Positions 52,700-61,523 of a stretch of 64,000 nucleotides of DNA are shown piece by piece. The notes under the pieces were generated by a model, which had not been told where the DNA came from, did no database searches, and was given only the letters and a program-made list of their open reading frames with translations. Numbering within the stretch: the first letter of the stretch is position 1; each line of letters begins with the position of its first letter. The stretch lies in the NCBI GenBank assembly GCA_041397645.1, contig JAWKWE010000004.1, positions 620,001-684,000 on the forward strand, in the 5' to 3' direction. The DNA is from Hyphomicrobiaceae bacterium. GTDB lineage: Bacteria; Pseudomonadota; Alphaproteobacteria; Rhizobiales; Hyphomicrobiaceae. Both the position numbers and the translations under genes were made by a program.

Positions 52700-53764
52700 T
52701 CAGCGCGATGCGGTCTTCGCCAACAGCCCGAGCCTTTCGCCCGCGTAACGCTTATCGCGCAGCGGTCCCCACCAAGCTTCATTCGCGAGATACCAGCGCA
52801 CCGTTTTCTCCAGGCCGGTCTTAAAGGTCTCCTTTGCGCGCCAGCCGAGCTCTGTTTCAAGCTTTGTCGCATCGATGGCATAGCGGCGATCGTGCCCAGG
52901 TCTGTCGGTGACAAATGTAATGAGCGAACGCCGAGCCTTCGGACTTGGCTCGATACCGTCGAGCAAATCGCAAACAGTATTTACGACATCGATATTGGAC
53001 TGCTCGTTGCGTCCGCCAACATTGTATTTTTCACCAAGTCGCCCCTTCTGAAGAATGAGAAAAAGCGCGCGCACGTGATCATCGACGTAGAGCCAGTCGC
53101 GCACGTTCTTGCCGTCGCCGTAGACGGGCAGCGGTTTGCCTTCGCGCGCGTTGAGAATCATCAACGGGATCAGCTTCTCGGGGAACTGAAATGGTCCATA
53201 GTTGTTCGAACAATTGGAGATTAGCGAAGGGAAGCCGTAGGTTCGGTGCCAAGCCAATGCCAAATGATCGGAGGCGGCTTTGCTGGCTGAGTACGGCGAA
53301 CTTGGATCGTAGGGCGTGTCTTCACGGAACAGGCCGCGCTCACCCAGCGATCCATAAACCTCATCTGTCGAAACGTGCAAAAACCGGAAGGCAGATTTGC
53401 GCACAGCGCCCAAGGAAGACCAATAAGCTCGTGCCGCCTCCAACAGCATATAAGTGCCATTAATGTTGGTGTCGATGAACGCTGAAGAACCGGTTATCGA
53501 GCGATCGACGTGACTTTCGGCGGCAAGGTGAATAACGGCATCGGGGGCGAATTGTGCAAACGCCTCGTCCATGCCGGCGCGATCGCAAATATCTGCCTTT
53601 TTGAATTCATATCGCGGGTTTGCAGAAATCGAATCAAGCGAATGCAGATTTGCGGCATAGGTCAGCTTATCGACGTTCAGCACGCTGGTGCCGGTCTCGT
53701 CGACGAGGTAGCGGCAAAGGGCCGAACCGATAAAGCCGGCGCCGCCCGTGACCAGAATTTTCAT
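52700..53764 (-). CDS. rfbB: dTDP-glucose 4,6-dehydratase
   Basis: RfbB turns dTDP-glucose into dTDP-4-keto-6-deoxyglucose, the precursor of rhamnose and other deoxy sugars of surface glycans. The 354-residue SDR enzyme has the NAD site ILVTGGAGFIGSALCRYLV, the catalytic FLHVSTDEVYGSLGE (Thr-Asp-Glu) and YSASKAASDHLALAW (YxxxK). The usual partners rfbA, rfbC and rfbD are absent from the window. ATG 53764 has GGGGA upstream. It is divergent from cysD. Confidence 0.94.
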   Translation of the reverse strand: MKILVTGGAGFIGSALCRYLVDETGTSVLNVDKLTYAANLHSLDSISANPRYEFKKADICDRAGMDEAFAQFAPDAVIHLAAESHVDRSITGSSAFIDTNINGTYMLLEAARAYWSSLGAVRKSAFRFLHVSTDEVYGSLGERGLFREDTPYDPSSPYSASKAASDHLALAWHRTYGFPSLISNCSNNYGPFQFPEKLIPLMILNAREGKPLPVYGDGKNVRDWLYVDDHVRALFLILQKGRLGEKYNVGGRNEQSNIDVVNTVCDLLDGIEPSPKARRSLITFVTDRPGHDRRYAIDATKLETELGWRAKETFKTGLEKTVRWYLANEAWWGPLRDKRYAGERLGLLAKTASR

Positions 53765-54066
53765 GTCAGTCCCCTCAGCCCTTCAAGCGCTCAGATATCC
53801 GAAAGTCTTATGAGATTGGGCGCAAGACTCGCCGGTATATAAACGCATGACGTCCGCCTCTCCACAGTTTCTCGAAAGGGCGTGCACCAAAACCTTCCAA
53901 TCAAAACAAATTGAGTGACACTATGACGCTCAAGGTGCACGCGCATGGCCTGTGGGCGTGTCCTTGCCGTCATTGACGCTCACAATCAAGCACATGCTAT
54001 AAGGGCGTGCATTTTCGGAACAAAGCACCTTTGCAGCACCGCAGCGAGGAGAATCATTTTCCCAAC
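53765..54066. other. Divergent rfbB / cysD regulatory region
   Basis: A 302-base region. It holds the perfect 9-bp inverted repeat GCGTGCACC (53880-53888) and GGTGCACGC (53934-53942), 45 bases apart, and a candidate cysD promoter at 53973-54001. GGGCGTGCA recurs at 53878 and again at 54003. A GAGGAG ribosome site precedes cysD. No gene or RNA is seen. Confidence 0.5.
53973..54001 (+). promoter_or_regulatory. Candidate cysD promoter
   Basis: TTGACG (53973-53978), a 17-base spacer and GCTATA (53996-54001) give a good sigma-70 type promoter that would start transcription near 54008, about 60 bases before the cysD ATG. The inverted repeat GCGTGCACC/GGTGCACGC lies upstream of the -35, where an activator could bind. 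Confidence 0.5.
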
Positions 54067-54972
54067 ATGACAATGATGTCCCGCCACCTCAAAGACTTGG
54101 AATCGGAAAGTCTCTTTATTCTGCGCGAAGCGGTCGCCCAGTTTCAGAATCCTGTGCTGATGTACTCGATTGGCAAGGATAGCTCCGTCCTGCTCCATCT
54201 GGCTATGAAGGCCTTCTATCCCGCACCGATTCCGTTCCCGCTGCTGCACGTCGACACCACTTGGAAATTTCGTGAGATGATCGCGTTTCGCGATCAGATT
54301 GCAGCAAAGTATGGCGTGCAACTTATTGTTCACGTCAACGAAGAGGGCGTGAACGCCGGCGTCAATCCAAACACCTTAGACAGCGCGCACTACACCCATG
54401 TAATGAAGACTGAGGGACTGCGCCAAGCGTTGGAAAAATTCAAGTTCGATGCTGCAATCGGCGGTGCCCGCCGCGACGAGGAAAAGTCGCGCGCAAAAGA
54501 ACGAATTTTCTCCCACCGCACCGCCGACCATCGGTGGGATCCAAAGAATCAACGCCCCGAGATCTGGCAACTCTATAACGGCCGGCTCGTCCCGGGCGAG
54601 AACATGCGGATCTTCCCGCTATCGAATTGGACCGAACTGGACGTCTGGCAGTACATCGCAGCGGAGGACATCCCCGTTGTGCCGCTCTACTTCGCCGCCG
54701 AAAGGCCCGTGGTCTGGCGCGATGGCTCGATGATCATGGTCGATGACGACCGTTTGAAGCTGCACAATGATGAAACGCCAGAAATGCGCCTGGTGCGGTT
54801 CCGCTCGTTGGGCTGCTACCCGCTAACATGCGCGGTAGACTCCGACGCAAGCACCATCAGCGAGATCGTTGAAGAACTTATGGTTACGCGCGCCTCTGAG
54901 AGGCAGGGCCGCGTCATCGACCGCGACCAGGCAAGCTCGATGGAAAAGAAAAAAGAAGAGGGCTACTTCTGA
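54067..54972 (+). CDS. cysD: Sulfate adenylyltransferase small subunit CysD
   Basis: CysD, with CysN, makes adenosine 5'-phosphosulfate from sulfate and ATP. The 301-residue protein has the PP-loop-type motif VLMYSIGKDSSVLLHLAMKA (about residue 29), the HVDTTWKFREMIAFRD segment, AIGGARRDEEKSRAKERIFS and a late RFRSLGCYPLTCAVDS, all typical. ATG 54067 or 54076 is likely, after a GAGGAG; the frame opens at 54007. Stop and cysN start overlap as TGATG. No cysH, cysI or cysJ is nearby, so a role in sulfation rather than cysteine synthesis is possible. Confidence 0.96.
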   Translation: MTMMSRHLKDLESESLFILREAVAQFQNPVLMYSIGKDSSVLLHLAMKAFYPAPIPFPLLHVDTTWKFREMIAFRDQIAAKYGVQLIVHVNEEGVNAGVNPNTLDSAHYTHVMKTEGLRQALEKFKFDAAIGGARRDEEKSRAKERIFSHRTADHRWDPKNQRPEIWQLYNGRLVPGENMRIFPLSNWTELDVWQYIAAEDIPVVPLYFAAERPVVWRDGSMIMVDDDRLKLHNDETPEMRLVRFRSLGCYPLTCAVDSDASTISEIVEELMVTRASERQGRVIDRDQASSMEKKKEEGYF

Positions 54973-56885
54973 TGTCGCAAGGGGAAACGGACGTCGCAAT
55001 TGCTCCGGCGGCCGCGACCGCATCGGTGGTTTCAGGCACGATGCCTATGTTGCGTTTTTTGACCTGCGGCAGCGTCGATGACGGCAAGAGCACGCTCATC
55101 GGCCGCTTGCTCTACGACTGTCAGACCATCTTCGAGGATACACTGCTTGCTGCCGAACGCGACAGCATGACCTACGGCACCACTGGCGAGCCGCTCGATT
55201 TTGCGCTGCTGGTGGACGGTCTTCAGGCGGAGCGCGAGCAAGGCATCACAATCGATGTCGCGTACCGCTACTTCGCAACGCCAAACCGCAAATTCATCGT
55301 GGCCGACACGCCAGGACACGAGCAATATACCCGCAACATGGTGACCGGCGCGTCGACATCAGATGCAGCCATCATTCTTATCGATGCGCGTAAAGGCGTA
55401 TTGGTCCAAACGCGACGCCACACCTGCATCGTCCACCTGCTTGGTATCAAGAACATCGTCGTCGCCGTCAACAAGATGGACGCCGTCGGCTACGCGCATG
55501 ACGTATTCGACGAGATCGATGCCGAATACCGTGCGTTTGCAAAACAGCTTGGGATTTCCAACGTCACGACCATTCCTGTCTCCGCACTTCGCGGCGAAAA
55601 CCTCGTAAAACGCGCCTCGGCCATGTCCTGGTACGACGGGCCGACGTTGCTCGACTACTTGGAAAACGTAGACGTTACAGGCGACCGAGAGCAGCGCCCA
55701 TTACGGCTTCCCGTGCAGTGGGTTTGCCGACCCAATTCCGACTTTCGCGGTTATGCCGGAACAATCGCCAGTGGAACCGTCAACGTCGGCGATCCAATCG
55801 TTTCGCTTCCCGCCAGCACAAGTGCCAAGATCGCCCGCATCCTGAACGGCGACGAAGAACGCCTGAGCGCGCAAGCGGGCGAGGCCGTTGTCGTGACGCT
55901 CGACCACGAGATCGACATCAGTCGTGGCGATGTCCTGTGCGCTCCGACTGCGCGCGCGGAAATCTCCGATCAGATTTCCGCCAACCTCGTATGGATGAGC
56001 ACGCACCATCTCCTCAAGGGACGCCCATACATTCTGCGTTGCGGCTCACAGTCGGTCGTCGCCCAAATCAGCGAGATCAAGTACAAGCTCAACGTGGAGT
56101 CTCTTGAACATGTCGCCGCGCGCGACCTCTCGTGCAACGAGATCGGCTCGTGCAACATCTCGCTCAACAAGCCCATTACGTTCGACAGCTACGAGGACAA
56201 TCGCACCACCGGCGCCTTCGTCCTCATCGACCGCATGACGAATGAGACGGTCGGTGCCGGCATGATCATGTTCGCGCTGCGCCGCTCACAGAACATTCAT
56301 TGGCAGGCGCTCAATATTTCGCGTGAACAGCGCGCCGAACTCAAAGGCCAGCGCGCATGCTGTCTCTGGTTCACAGGACTGTCCGGCTCCGGCAAATCGA
56401 CGATTGCAAACCTGATTGAGAAGAAACTGTTCGCGCAAGGACGCCACACCTACATTCTCGATGGTGACAATGTTCGCCACGGGCTCAATCGCGACCTGGG
56501 CTTCACGGAAGCAGATCGCGTCGAGAACATTCGCCGCGTCGCCGAGGTCTCGCGCCTGATGGTGGACGCCGGGCTAATCACCATCGTTTCCTTCATCTCG
56601 CCATTCCGTGCCGAACGGCAATTCGCACGCGAGCGCTTCCCGGATGGCGATTTCCTGGAAATCTTCATCGATACGCCTTTAGAATTGTGCGAGCAGCGCG
56701 ATCCCAAGGGGCTTTACAAGAAGGCGCGCGCCGGCCAGCTCGCCAACTTCACAGGCATCAATTCACCCTATGAAGCACCTGAGAACCCGGAAATTCGAGT
56801 TCAGGGCGGAAGCGCACCGGCGGAAGTGCACGTAGAAGAAATTATCGACGCGCTCGTAAAACGCGGCTTCCTGCACGCACACTAG
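54972..56885 (+). CDS. cysN: Fused sulfate adenylyltransferase large subunit/APS kinase (CysNC, NodQ-like)
   Basis: A 637-residue fusion that makes PAPS. The CysN part (about 25-455) is a translation-factor-like GTPase with GSVDDGKSTLIGRLLY, the switch EREQGITIDVAYRYF, DTPGHEQYTRNM and NKMD. The CysC part (about 460-637) has the P-loop FTGLSGSGKSTIANLI, ILDGDNVRHGLNRDLGF and the PAPS-site DPKGLYKKARAGQLANFTG. The fusion is the NodQ form known from rhizobia. It is coupled to cysD by a 1-base overlap and convergent with cysQ, 31 bases apart. Confidence 0.97.
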   Translation: MSQGETDVAIAPAAATASVVSGTMPMLRFLTCGSVDDGKSTLIGRLLYDCQTIFEDTLLAAERDSMTYGTTGEPLDFALLVDGLQAEREQGITIDVAYRYFATPNRKFIVADTPGHEQYTRNMVTGASTSDAAIILIDARKGVLVQTRRHTCIVHLLGIKNIVVAVNKMDAVGYAHDVFDEIDAEYRAFAKQLGISNVTTIPVSALRGENLVKRASAMSWYDGPTLLDYLENVDVTGDREQRPLRLPVQWVCRPNSDFRGYAGTIASGTVNVGDPIVSLPASTSAKIARILNGDEERLSAQAGEAVVVTLDHEIDISRGDVLCAPTARAEISDQISANLVWMSTHHLLKGRPYILRCGSQSVVAQISEIKYKLNVESLEHVAARDLSCNEIGSCNISLNKPITFDSYEDNRTTGAFVLIDRMTNETVGAGMIMFALRRSQNIHWQALNISREQRAELKGQRACCLWFTGLSGSGKSTIANLIEKKLFAQGRHTYILDGDNVRHGLNRDLGFTEADRVENIRRVAEVSRLMVDAGLITIVSFISPFRAERQFARERFPDGDFLEIFIDTPLELCEQRDPKGLYKKARAGQLANFTGINSPYEAPENPEIRVQGGSAPAEVHVEEIIDALVKRGFLHAH

Positions 56886-56916
56886 AACCGCGCATCGACT
56901 TCTCAAACGCAAGCTA

Positions 56917-57756
56917 TCAGCCTGTAGCGCCTGCCAGCGTCGCGGCGTTCGGCGCGCCCGACCAAACGATGAACCCTGGGTTCAAATAGTCTGCGTCGCG
57001 TTTCGCATACAGAAATGGCGCGCCATCGGTGCGGGTCACACTTCCACCTGCCGCGAGTACAATCGCGTGCCCCGCCGCCGTATCCCACTCCTTGGTGGGT
57101 CCAAACCGCGGGTAAAGATCTGCCTTGCCTTCGGCCACGAGACAGAACTTCAACGATGAGCCGATATTGACGCGCTCCTTGACCTCGACATTGCGCAACC
57201 AGTCTTCCAGCTCCTGCGAGCCATGGGAACGACTCGCGACAATGGTCTGGGCGCCCGAATGAACCGGACGTGTCGTCAGACTTTCACCCCTGACATCGGT
57301 CAGCACCGCAGGTGCAGCTTCGCAAGAGACCGTCGCCTTAAAGGCCTCGTCTGAGCCGACCGTCCAGTAAAGTTGCGACATGGCCGGTGCGTAAATGACG
57401 CCGAAAACTGGCACTCTATTCCTGACCAGCGCAATGTTGACGGTGAACTCGGGTCTGCGGGCCGCAAACTCGCGCGTCCCATCTAAGGGATCGACCAAAA
57501 AGAACATTTCGCCCTGTTCGAGCGCTTGCCCGCGGCTGGCCGCCTCTTCTGCAATGACGGGGACGCGAGGGGCGATTTTGGCGAGCGCCGCGACGATGAT
57601 CTCCTCGGCCTCGCAGTCGGCCGCGGTAACCGGAGAGCCGTCAGCTTTCGTCGAAGCCTCAGTTCCGTTGTTGAAATGCCGCATGATGCATGCACCAGCT
57701 GCAATCACCGACGGAAACAGCTGATCCGCCAACGTATTGGATTCGAATTCCTGCAT
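56917..57756 (-). CDS. cysQ: 3'(2'),5'-bisphosphate nucleotidase CysQ
   Basis: CysQ removes the 3' phosphate of PAP, the product of every sulfotransferase reaction, and can also act on PAPS. The 279-residue inositol-monophosphatase-fold protein has VPVIAEEAASRGQ (metal ligand Glu), the metal motif FFLVDPLDGTREFAARRPEF (about 85) and KEWDTAAGHAIVLAAGGSV (about 220). Beside cysDN and two sulfotransferases it fits PAP recycling and inhibitor removal. ATG 57756 is divergent from the large fusion gene. Confidence 0.95.
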   Translation of the reverse strand: MQEFESNTLADQLFPSVIAAGACIMRHFNNGTEASTKADGSPVTAADCEAEEIIVAALAKIAPRVPVIAEEAASRGQALEQGEMFFLVDPLDGTREFAARRPEFTVNIALVRNRVPVFGVIYAPAMSQLYWTVGSDEAFKATVSCEAAPAVLTDVRGESLTTRPVHSGAQTIVASRSHGSQELEDWLRNVEVKERVNIGSSLKFCLVAEGKADLYPRFGPTKEWDTAAGHAIVLAAGGSVTRTDGAPFLYAKRDADYLNPGFIVWSGAPNAATLAGATG

Positions 57757-57880
57757 AGATCCTCAAAATCTGGAGACTTATTCGTGACTCGCTGCAGGCG
57801 GGACGCTAGCGGGTGAAGACCCAGCATGCAATGCACCGAAGATCACACTCCAACTCGGTCAAATTGATATTGCTTGGCAA

Positions 57881-57896
57881 TGCCTTGTCTAAGGCA
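57881..57896. promoter_or_regulatory. Palindrome before the large fusion gene
   Basis: TGCCTT-GTCT-AAGGCA is a perfect 6-bp inverted repeat with a 4-base spacer, in the 191-base divergent region between cysQ and the large fusion gene. It could be an operator or a small hairpin. A TTGATA hexamer (57864-57869 region) lies just upstream, but its -10 is unclear. Confidence 0.3.
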
Positions 57897-57947
57897 ATTT
57901 AGCAGTGGATAGAGCCTGGTTCGCAATGTTGCCCGGCGCAGTCGGAA

Positions 57948-60900
57948 GTGGCAGAAGCAAACAAACAACCGAATATCGCACGCGGACAAGAGATGCCAGC
58001 GCCCAGCAACAATTCCCGCTACCTCCTGATAATTGCAGGCATGCATCGCAGCGGAACGTCCTCCGTTGCTGGGCTCTACAAGTGCCTTGGGGCTGACTTG
58101 GGGCCATCTTTGATGCCGCCCGCTCCCGATAATCCTAAGGGATTTTTCGAGAATAATCGGATTGTTGTCGCGCATGACGCCTTGTTGTCCGATCTCGGTC
58201 GGGCATGGAATAGTGATTTGCCTTTGGACCCCGGTTGGAGCAATAGCCGTCCTGCACTTTCGGCTCTCTCACATTTGAAATTCATCCTGGCCGACGAGTG
58301 CCGGTTCGACTCGCCGGTTTGGCTCGTCAAGGATCCGCGCATCTGTCTGCTGCTGCCGATCTGGCACAAGATCGCCGCCGAACTTGAACGCGAACTGAAG
58401 ATCGTCGTCGTCCTGCGTCACCCAGAAGCAATCGCCGCCTCGCTTAGAAGTCGCGAAGGCATACCCTTCGACGAAGGTATGCAGTTGAGCCTCAGGTACA
58501 CACAGGCGCTTGCACGCGACGGCTTGCCTGAAGGCACTTGCGGACTCTTGTACGACGCGCTGCTTGCAGACCGCGAAAATGCGCTCGACATCCTCAATGA
58601 GGCGGCTGGTGGCATTTTCCCGTCTCCGAATGAAGCACAGCGTCAAGAAGCCGAATCTTTCTTTACCGACTCGCTTCGCAAAAACACCGCGTCCGGAGCG
58701 ACGACAAAGCTCGGTCGGCTATATGAATCTCGACTCTCGGGAAAAAAGGCGCTCGTTGCACCTCAAGAACTCGCTCGCTTTCTCCAAGAGACGGCTTCTT
58801 TGCCTGCGGAACGCGTTGAACCGCAGACGGATTTCGATCGTGCTCGCAAGGACTACGAGGAACGCCTCAAACTTGCGTGCGCACGCACGAACTTGCAGCT
58901 ACTCCACGCGCGCGAGCATATAGTCTCTTCAAAGGATTCGATTTACCGCGAGTTGAAGGCGGAGGCCGACAAAGCCCGCCAAGACTACTCCGAACGAGAA
59001 GAGGAACTTTTGACGGCGCGCAGAACATATCGCGCGCGCGAAGTCGAATTACTGTCGCAGATGACTGACGTGAAGGCGAGCTGGGAGCAACGCTACCTGC
59101 AAGCGGAAGCGGATTTGGCAACAGCGGTTCGAGATATCGAAATGCGCCTCACGCTTCAACGCAGAGACGCCGAAGCGCAGATGACTACGTTGCGCCAGGA
59201 TTTGGAGGACGCGCAAACACTGAATAAGATTCAAACGGAACGCATCGAAAAATATGAGGCATTGCTCCGCTGGCAGGCACAAGCACCATTCCGCACCGGA
59301 TTAAAGAGCTTTATATGGGGCTCTGCGCGGCTAGGATATCGCGCTGTGCCGCTCAGCGAGCGGCAGAAGCAAGCTCTTTTGACAAGATTCGGTTCGCGTC
59401 TTTCACGCTTCATACCTGGCGCTGCGTCGGTCGAGCTTCCCATCGCACCAAACATGCGGCCTGCCACAGAAGCCGAAGTGGCCGAGCCTGACTTTAGCTT
59501 CAAGGCCGTCGAAGCGCCGGAGGTGTCCATCATCGTGCCGGTGTATAATCAGATCGGCTACACGGTCAGATGCCTTCAATCGCTGGCGGAGCAGCGCACC
59601 CGGCACTCGTTCGAGGTCATCGTCATGGATGACGTGTCGAGCGACAGAACTTCGGAAATTCTGCCACGCATTCCGGGGCTCCGATACATCCGCAACGAGA
59701 CGAATCTCGGCTTCCTCAAGAACTGCAACAAGGCCGCCGGGTTGGCTCGTGGCAAATACCTTGTCTTCCTCAATAACGATACGATCGTGCTTTCAGGATG
59801 GCTCGACGCGCTGCGCAGAACATTCGATTTGCATGGCGACGTCGGCCTGGTCGGCTCAAAGCTCGTATACCCGGATGGGCGCCTCCAGGAGGCCGGCGGA
59901 ATTATCTGGAAAGATGCAAGCGGATGGAATTGGGGTCGGCTCGGCGATCCGACGCATCCGCGCTTCAACTATGTGCGCGATGCGGATTATCTATCCGGCG
60001 CTTCGATCATGATCCCCCGAGACCTTTTTGAGGAGATCGGACGTTTCGACGAGCGTTTCGCACCCGCTTATTACGAAGACACGGACCTTGCCTTCTCAGT
60101 GCGGGCGAAGGGTCGCCGCGTACTTTATCAGCCCAAATCGACGGTCATCCACTTCGAGGGTATCTCGTCAGGAACCGACGAAAGGCACGGCGTAAAGCGC
60201 TACCAAGTCGTGAACCGAGAAAAATTTGCAAAAAAATGGGCCGACGTTCTGGGCATCCATGGCACGAGCGAGGACGGTCCGCTCGCCTCCGCGGATCGTC
60301 GCTGGGCGCGCCATGTTCTCATAGTCGATGCTGTTACGCCGACACCAGACCAGGACTCAGGTTCGGTTGACATGGTCAATCTCATTCGCATCCTGACCTC
60401 ACTGGGCCGCCGCGTTCATTTCGTCCCTCAAACCAACTACGCGCATTTCGGCCGCTATACCGATGAGCTTCAGGAGCTTGGCGTGGAATGCGTATATTTC
60501 CCACCTTACCGCACACTGGAACATTATCTCGAAGAAAACGGGCATCTGTTCGAAACGGTTTTCGTCTGTCGTGAACCCATTGCACGCGGCGTCATTCCAC
60601 TGCTTGCCAAGAAATTGCCGAAGGCAAAACGTGTGTTCTACACGGTCGACTTGCACTATTTGCGATCCGAACGGCAGGCACAGCACAGCAATGATCCGCA
60701 AATCGCGCAAGCTGCGAAGGATACGAAGGCTTCCGAGCTTTCGTTGATGCGGCAAAGCGATGTGACCATTCTGCTTAGTGAAGTGGAGCAGAACATCATC
60801 GCCTCGGAACTACCGGAAGTACGCACTGCAATCGTCCCGCTAATCCGGGACATTCCGGGCCGGCGGACCGGCTTCAAGCAGCGCAGCAACGTGGTCTTCA

Positions 60901-61427
60901 TCGGCAGCTTCAATCATCCGCCCAACAATGACGCCGTCGAGTGGCTCGTAAAGGAAATCTGGCCGCTGGTGCGGGCGCGCAATGTGAATGCGCGGCTGAG
61001 AATATGCGGCAGCAACATGCCGGACTCTGTGCGGGATCTGTGCGCGGATGACCCCGATATAGAAGCGGTGGGCTTCATCGCAAATCTTGGCGAGGTCTTC
61101 GACCACTGCCGATTGTCAGTGGCACCTCTTCGCTTTGGCGCCGGACTGAAGGGCAAACTTGCGACCTCGTTCGGTTACGGCGTCCCCTGCGTTGCAACCG
61201 GCGTAGCAATCGAAGGCATGTCAACCGAGGGGCTTGAGCCTTGCAGGCTTCAAGGAGAGACGGCCGAAGAGATCGCGGACTTGATTGCGCACTACTATAG
61301 GTCGGAGCAGGATTGGGAGCGCGCGTCTCAATCCTCGCTCGCATACGTCGAGCAGCAGTTCTCCTTCGGAGTGGTGCGCGACAAGGTCTCGGCCATTCTG
61401 GACAGTCTTGACGAAAAGAAGCGATGA
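57948..61427 (+). CDS. Sulfotransferase / coiled-coil / GT2 / GT4 multidomain protein
   Basis: A 1159-residue protein with no membrane segment. In order: a sulfotransferase-like domain (about 22-280) with the phosphosulfate loop LLIIAGMHRSGTSSVAGLY and 3'-phosphate region IVVVLRHPEAIAASLRSR; a coiled coil (about 295-440) of Glu, Arg and Ala; a GT2 domain (about 520-780) with EVSIIVPVYNQIGYTVRCLQ, KYLVFLNNDTIVLSGW and FAPAYYEDTDLAFSVR; and a GT4-type domain (about 788-1155) with VFIGSFNHPPNNDAVEWLVK and SVAPLRFGAGLKGKLATSFG. GTG 57948 has GGA nearby; ATG 57993 is an alternative. It probably adds and sulfates sugars of a surface glycan. Its domain order is uncommon to my knowledge. Confidence 0.88.
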   Translation: MAEANKQPNIARGQEMPAPSNNSRYLLIIAGMHRSGTSSVAGLYKCLGADLGPSLMPPAPDNPKGFFENNRIVVAHDALLSDLGRAWNSDLPLDPGWSNSRPALSALSHLKFILADECRFDSPVWLVKDPRICLLLPIWHKIAAELERELKIVVVLRHPEAIAASLRSREGIPFDEGMQLSLRYTQALARDGLPEGTCGLLYDALLADRENALDILNEAAGGIFPSPNEAQRQEAESFFTDSLRKNTASGATTKLGRLYESRLSGKKALVAPQELARFLQETASLPAERVEPQTDFDRARKDYEERLKLACARTNLQLLHAREHIVSSKDSIYRELKAEADKARQDYSEREEELLTARRTYRAREVELLSQMTDVKASWEQRYLQAEADLATAVRDIEMRLTLQRRDAEAQMTTLRQDLEDAQTLNKIQTERIEKYEALLRWQAQAPFRTGLKSFIWGSARLGYRAVPLSERQKQALLTRFGSRLSRFIPGAASVELPIAPNMRPATEAEVAEPDFSFKAVEAPEVSIIVPVYNQIGYTVRCLQSLAEQRTRHSFEVIVMDDVSSDRTSEILPRIPGLRYIRNETNLGFLKNCNKAAGLARGKYLVFLNNDTIVLSGWLDALRRTFDLHGDVGLVGSKLVYPDGRLQEAGGIIWKDASGWNWGRLGDPTHPRFNYVRDADYLSGASIMIPRDLFEEIGRFDERFAPAYYEDTDLAFSVRAKGRRVLYQPKSTVIHFEGISSGTDERHGVKRYQVVNREKFAKKWADVLGIHGTSEDGPLASADRRWARHVLIVDAVTPTPDQDSGSVDMVNLIRILTSLGRRVHFVPQTNYAHFGRYTDELQELGVECVYFPPYRTLEHYLEENGHLFETVFVCREPIARGVIPLLAKKLPKAKRVFYTVDLHYLRSERQAQHSNDPQIAQAAKDTKASELSLMRQSDVTILLSEVEQNIIASELPEVRTAIVPLIRDIPGRRTGFKQRSNVVFIGSFNHPPNNDAVEWLVKEIWPLVRARNVNARLRICGSNMPDSVRDLCADDPDIEAVGFIANLGEVFDHCRLSVAPLRFGAGLKGKLATSFGYGVPCVATGVAIEGMSTEGLEPCRLQGETAEEIADLIAHYYRSEQDWERASQSSLAYVEQQFSFGVVRDKVSAILDSLDEKKR

Positions 61428-61523
61428 GGGTTTGACGCCGAGCTAAGCGCGCGCCTAACAACATCGCCGGGCTTTACATTCGAAACGAAGCTAGACCTTG
61501 CAAGAGACGACGGCGAACGGTGC

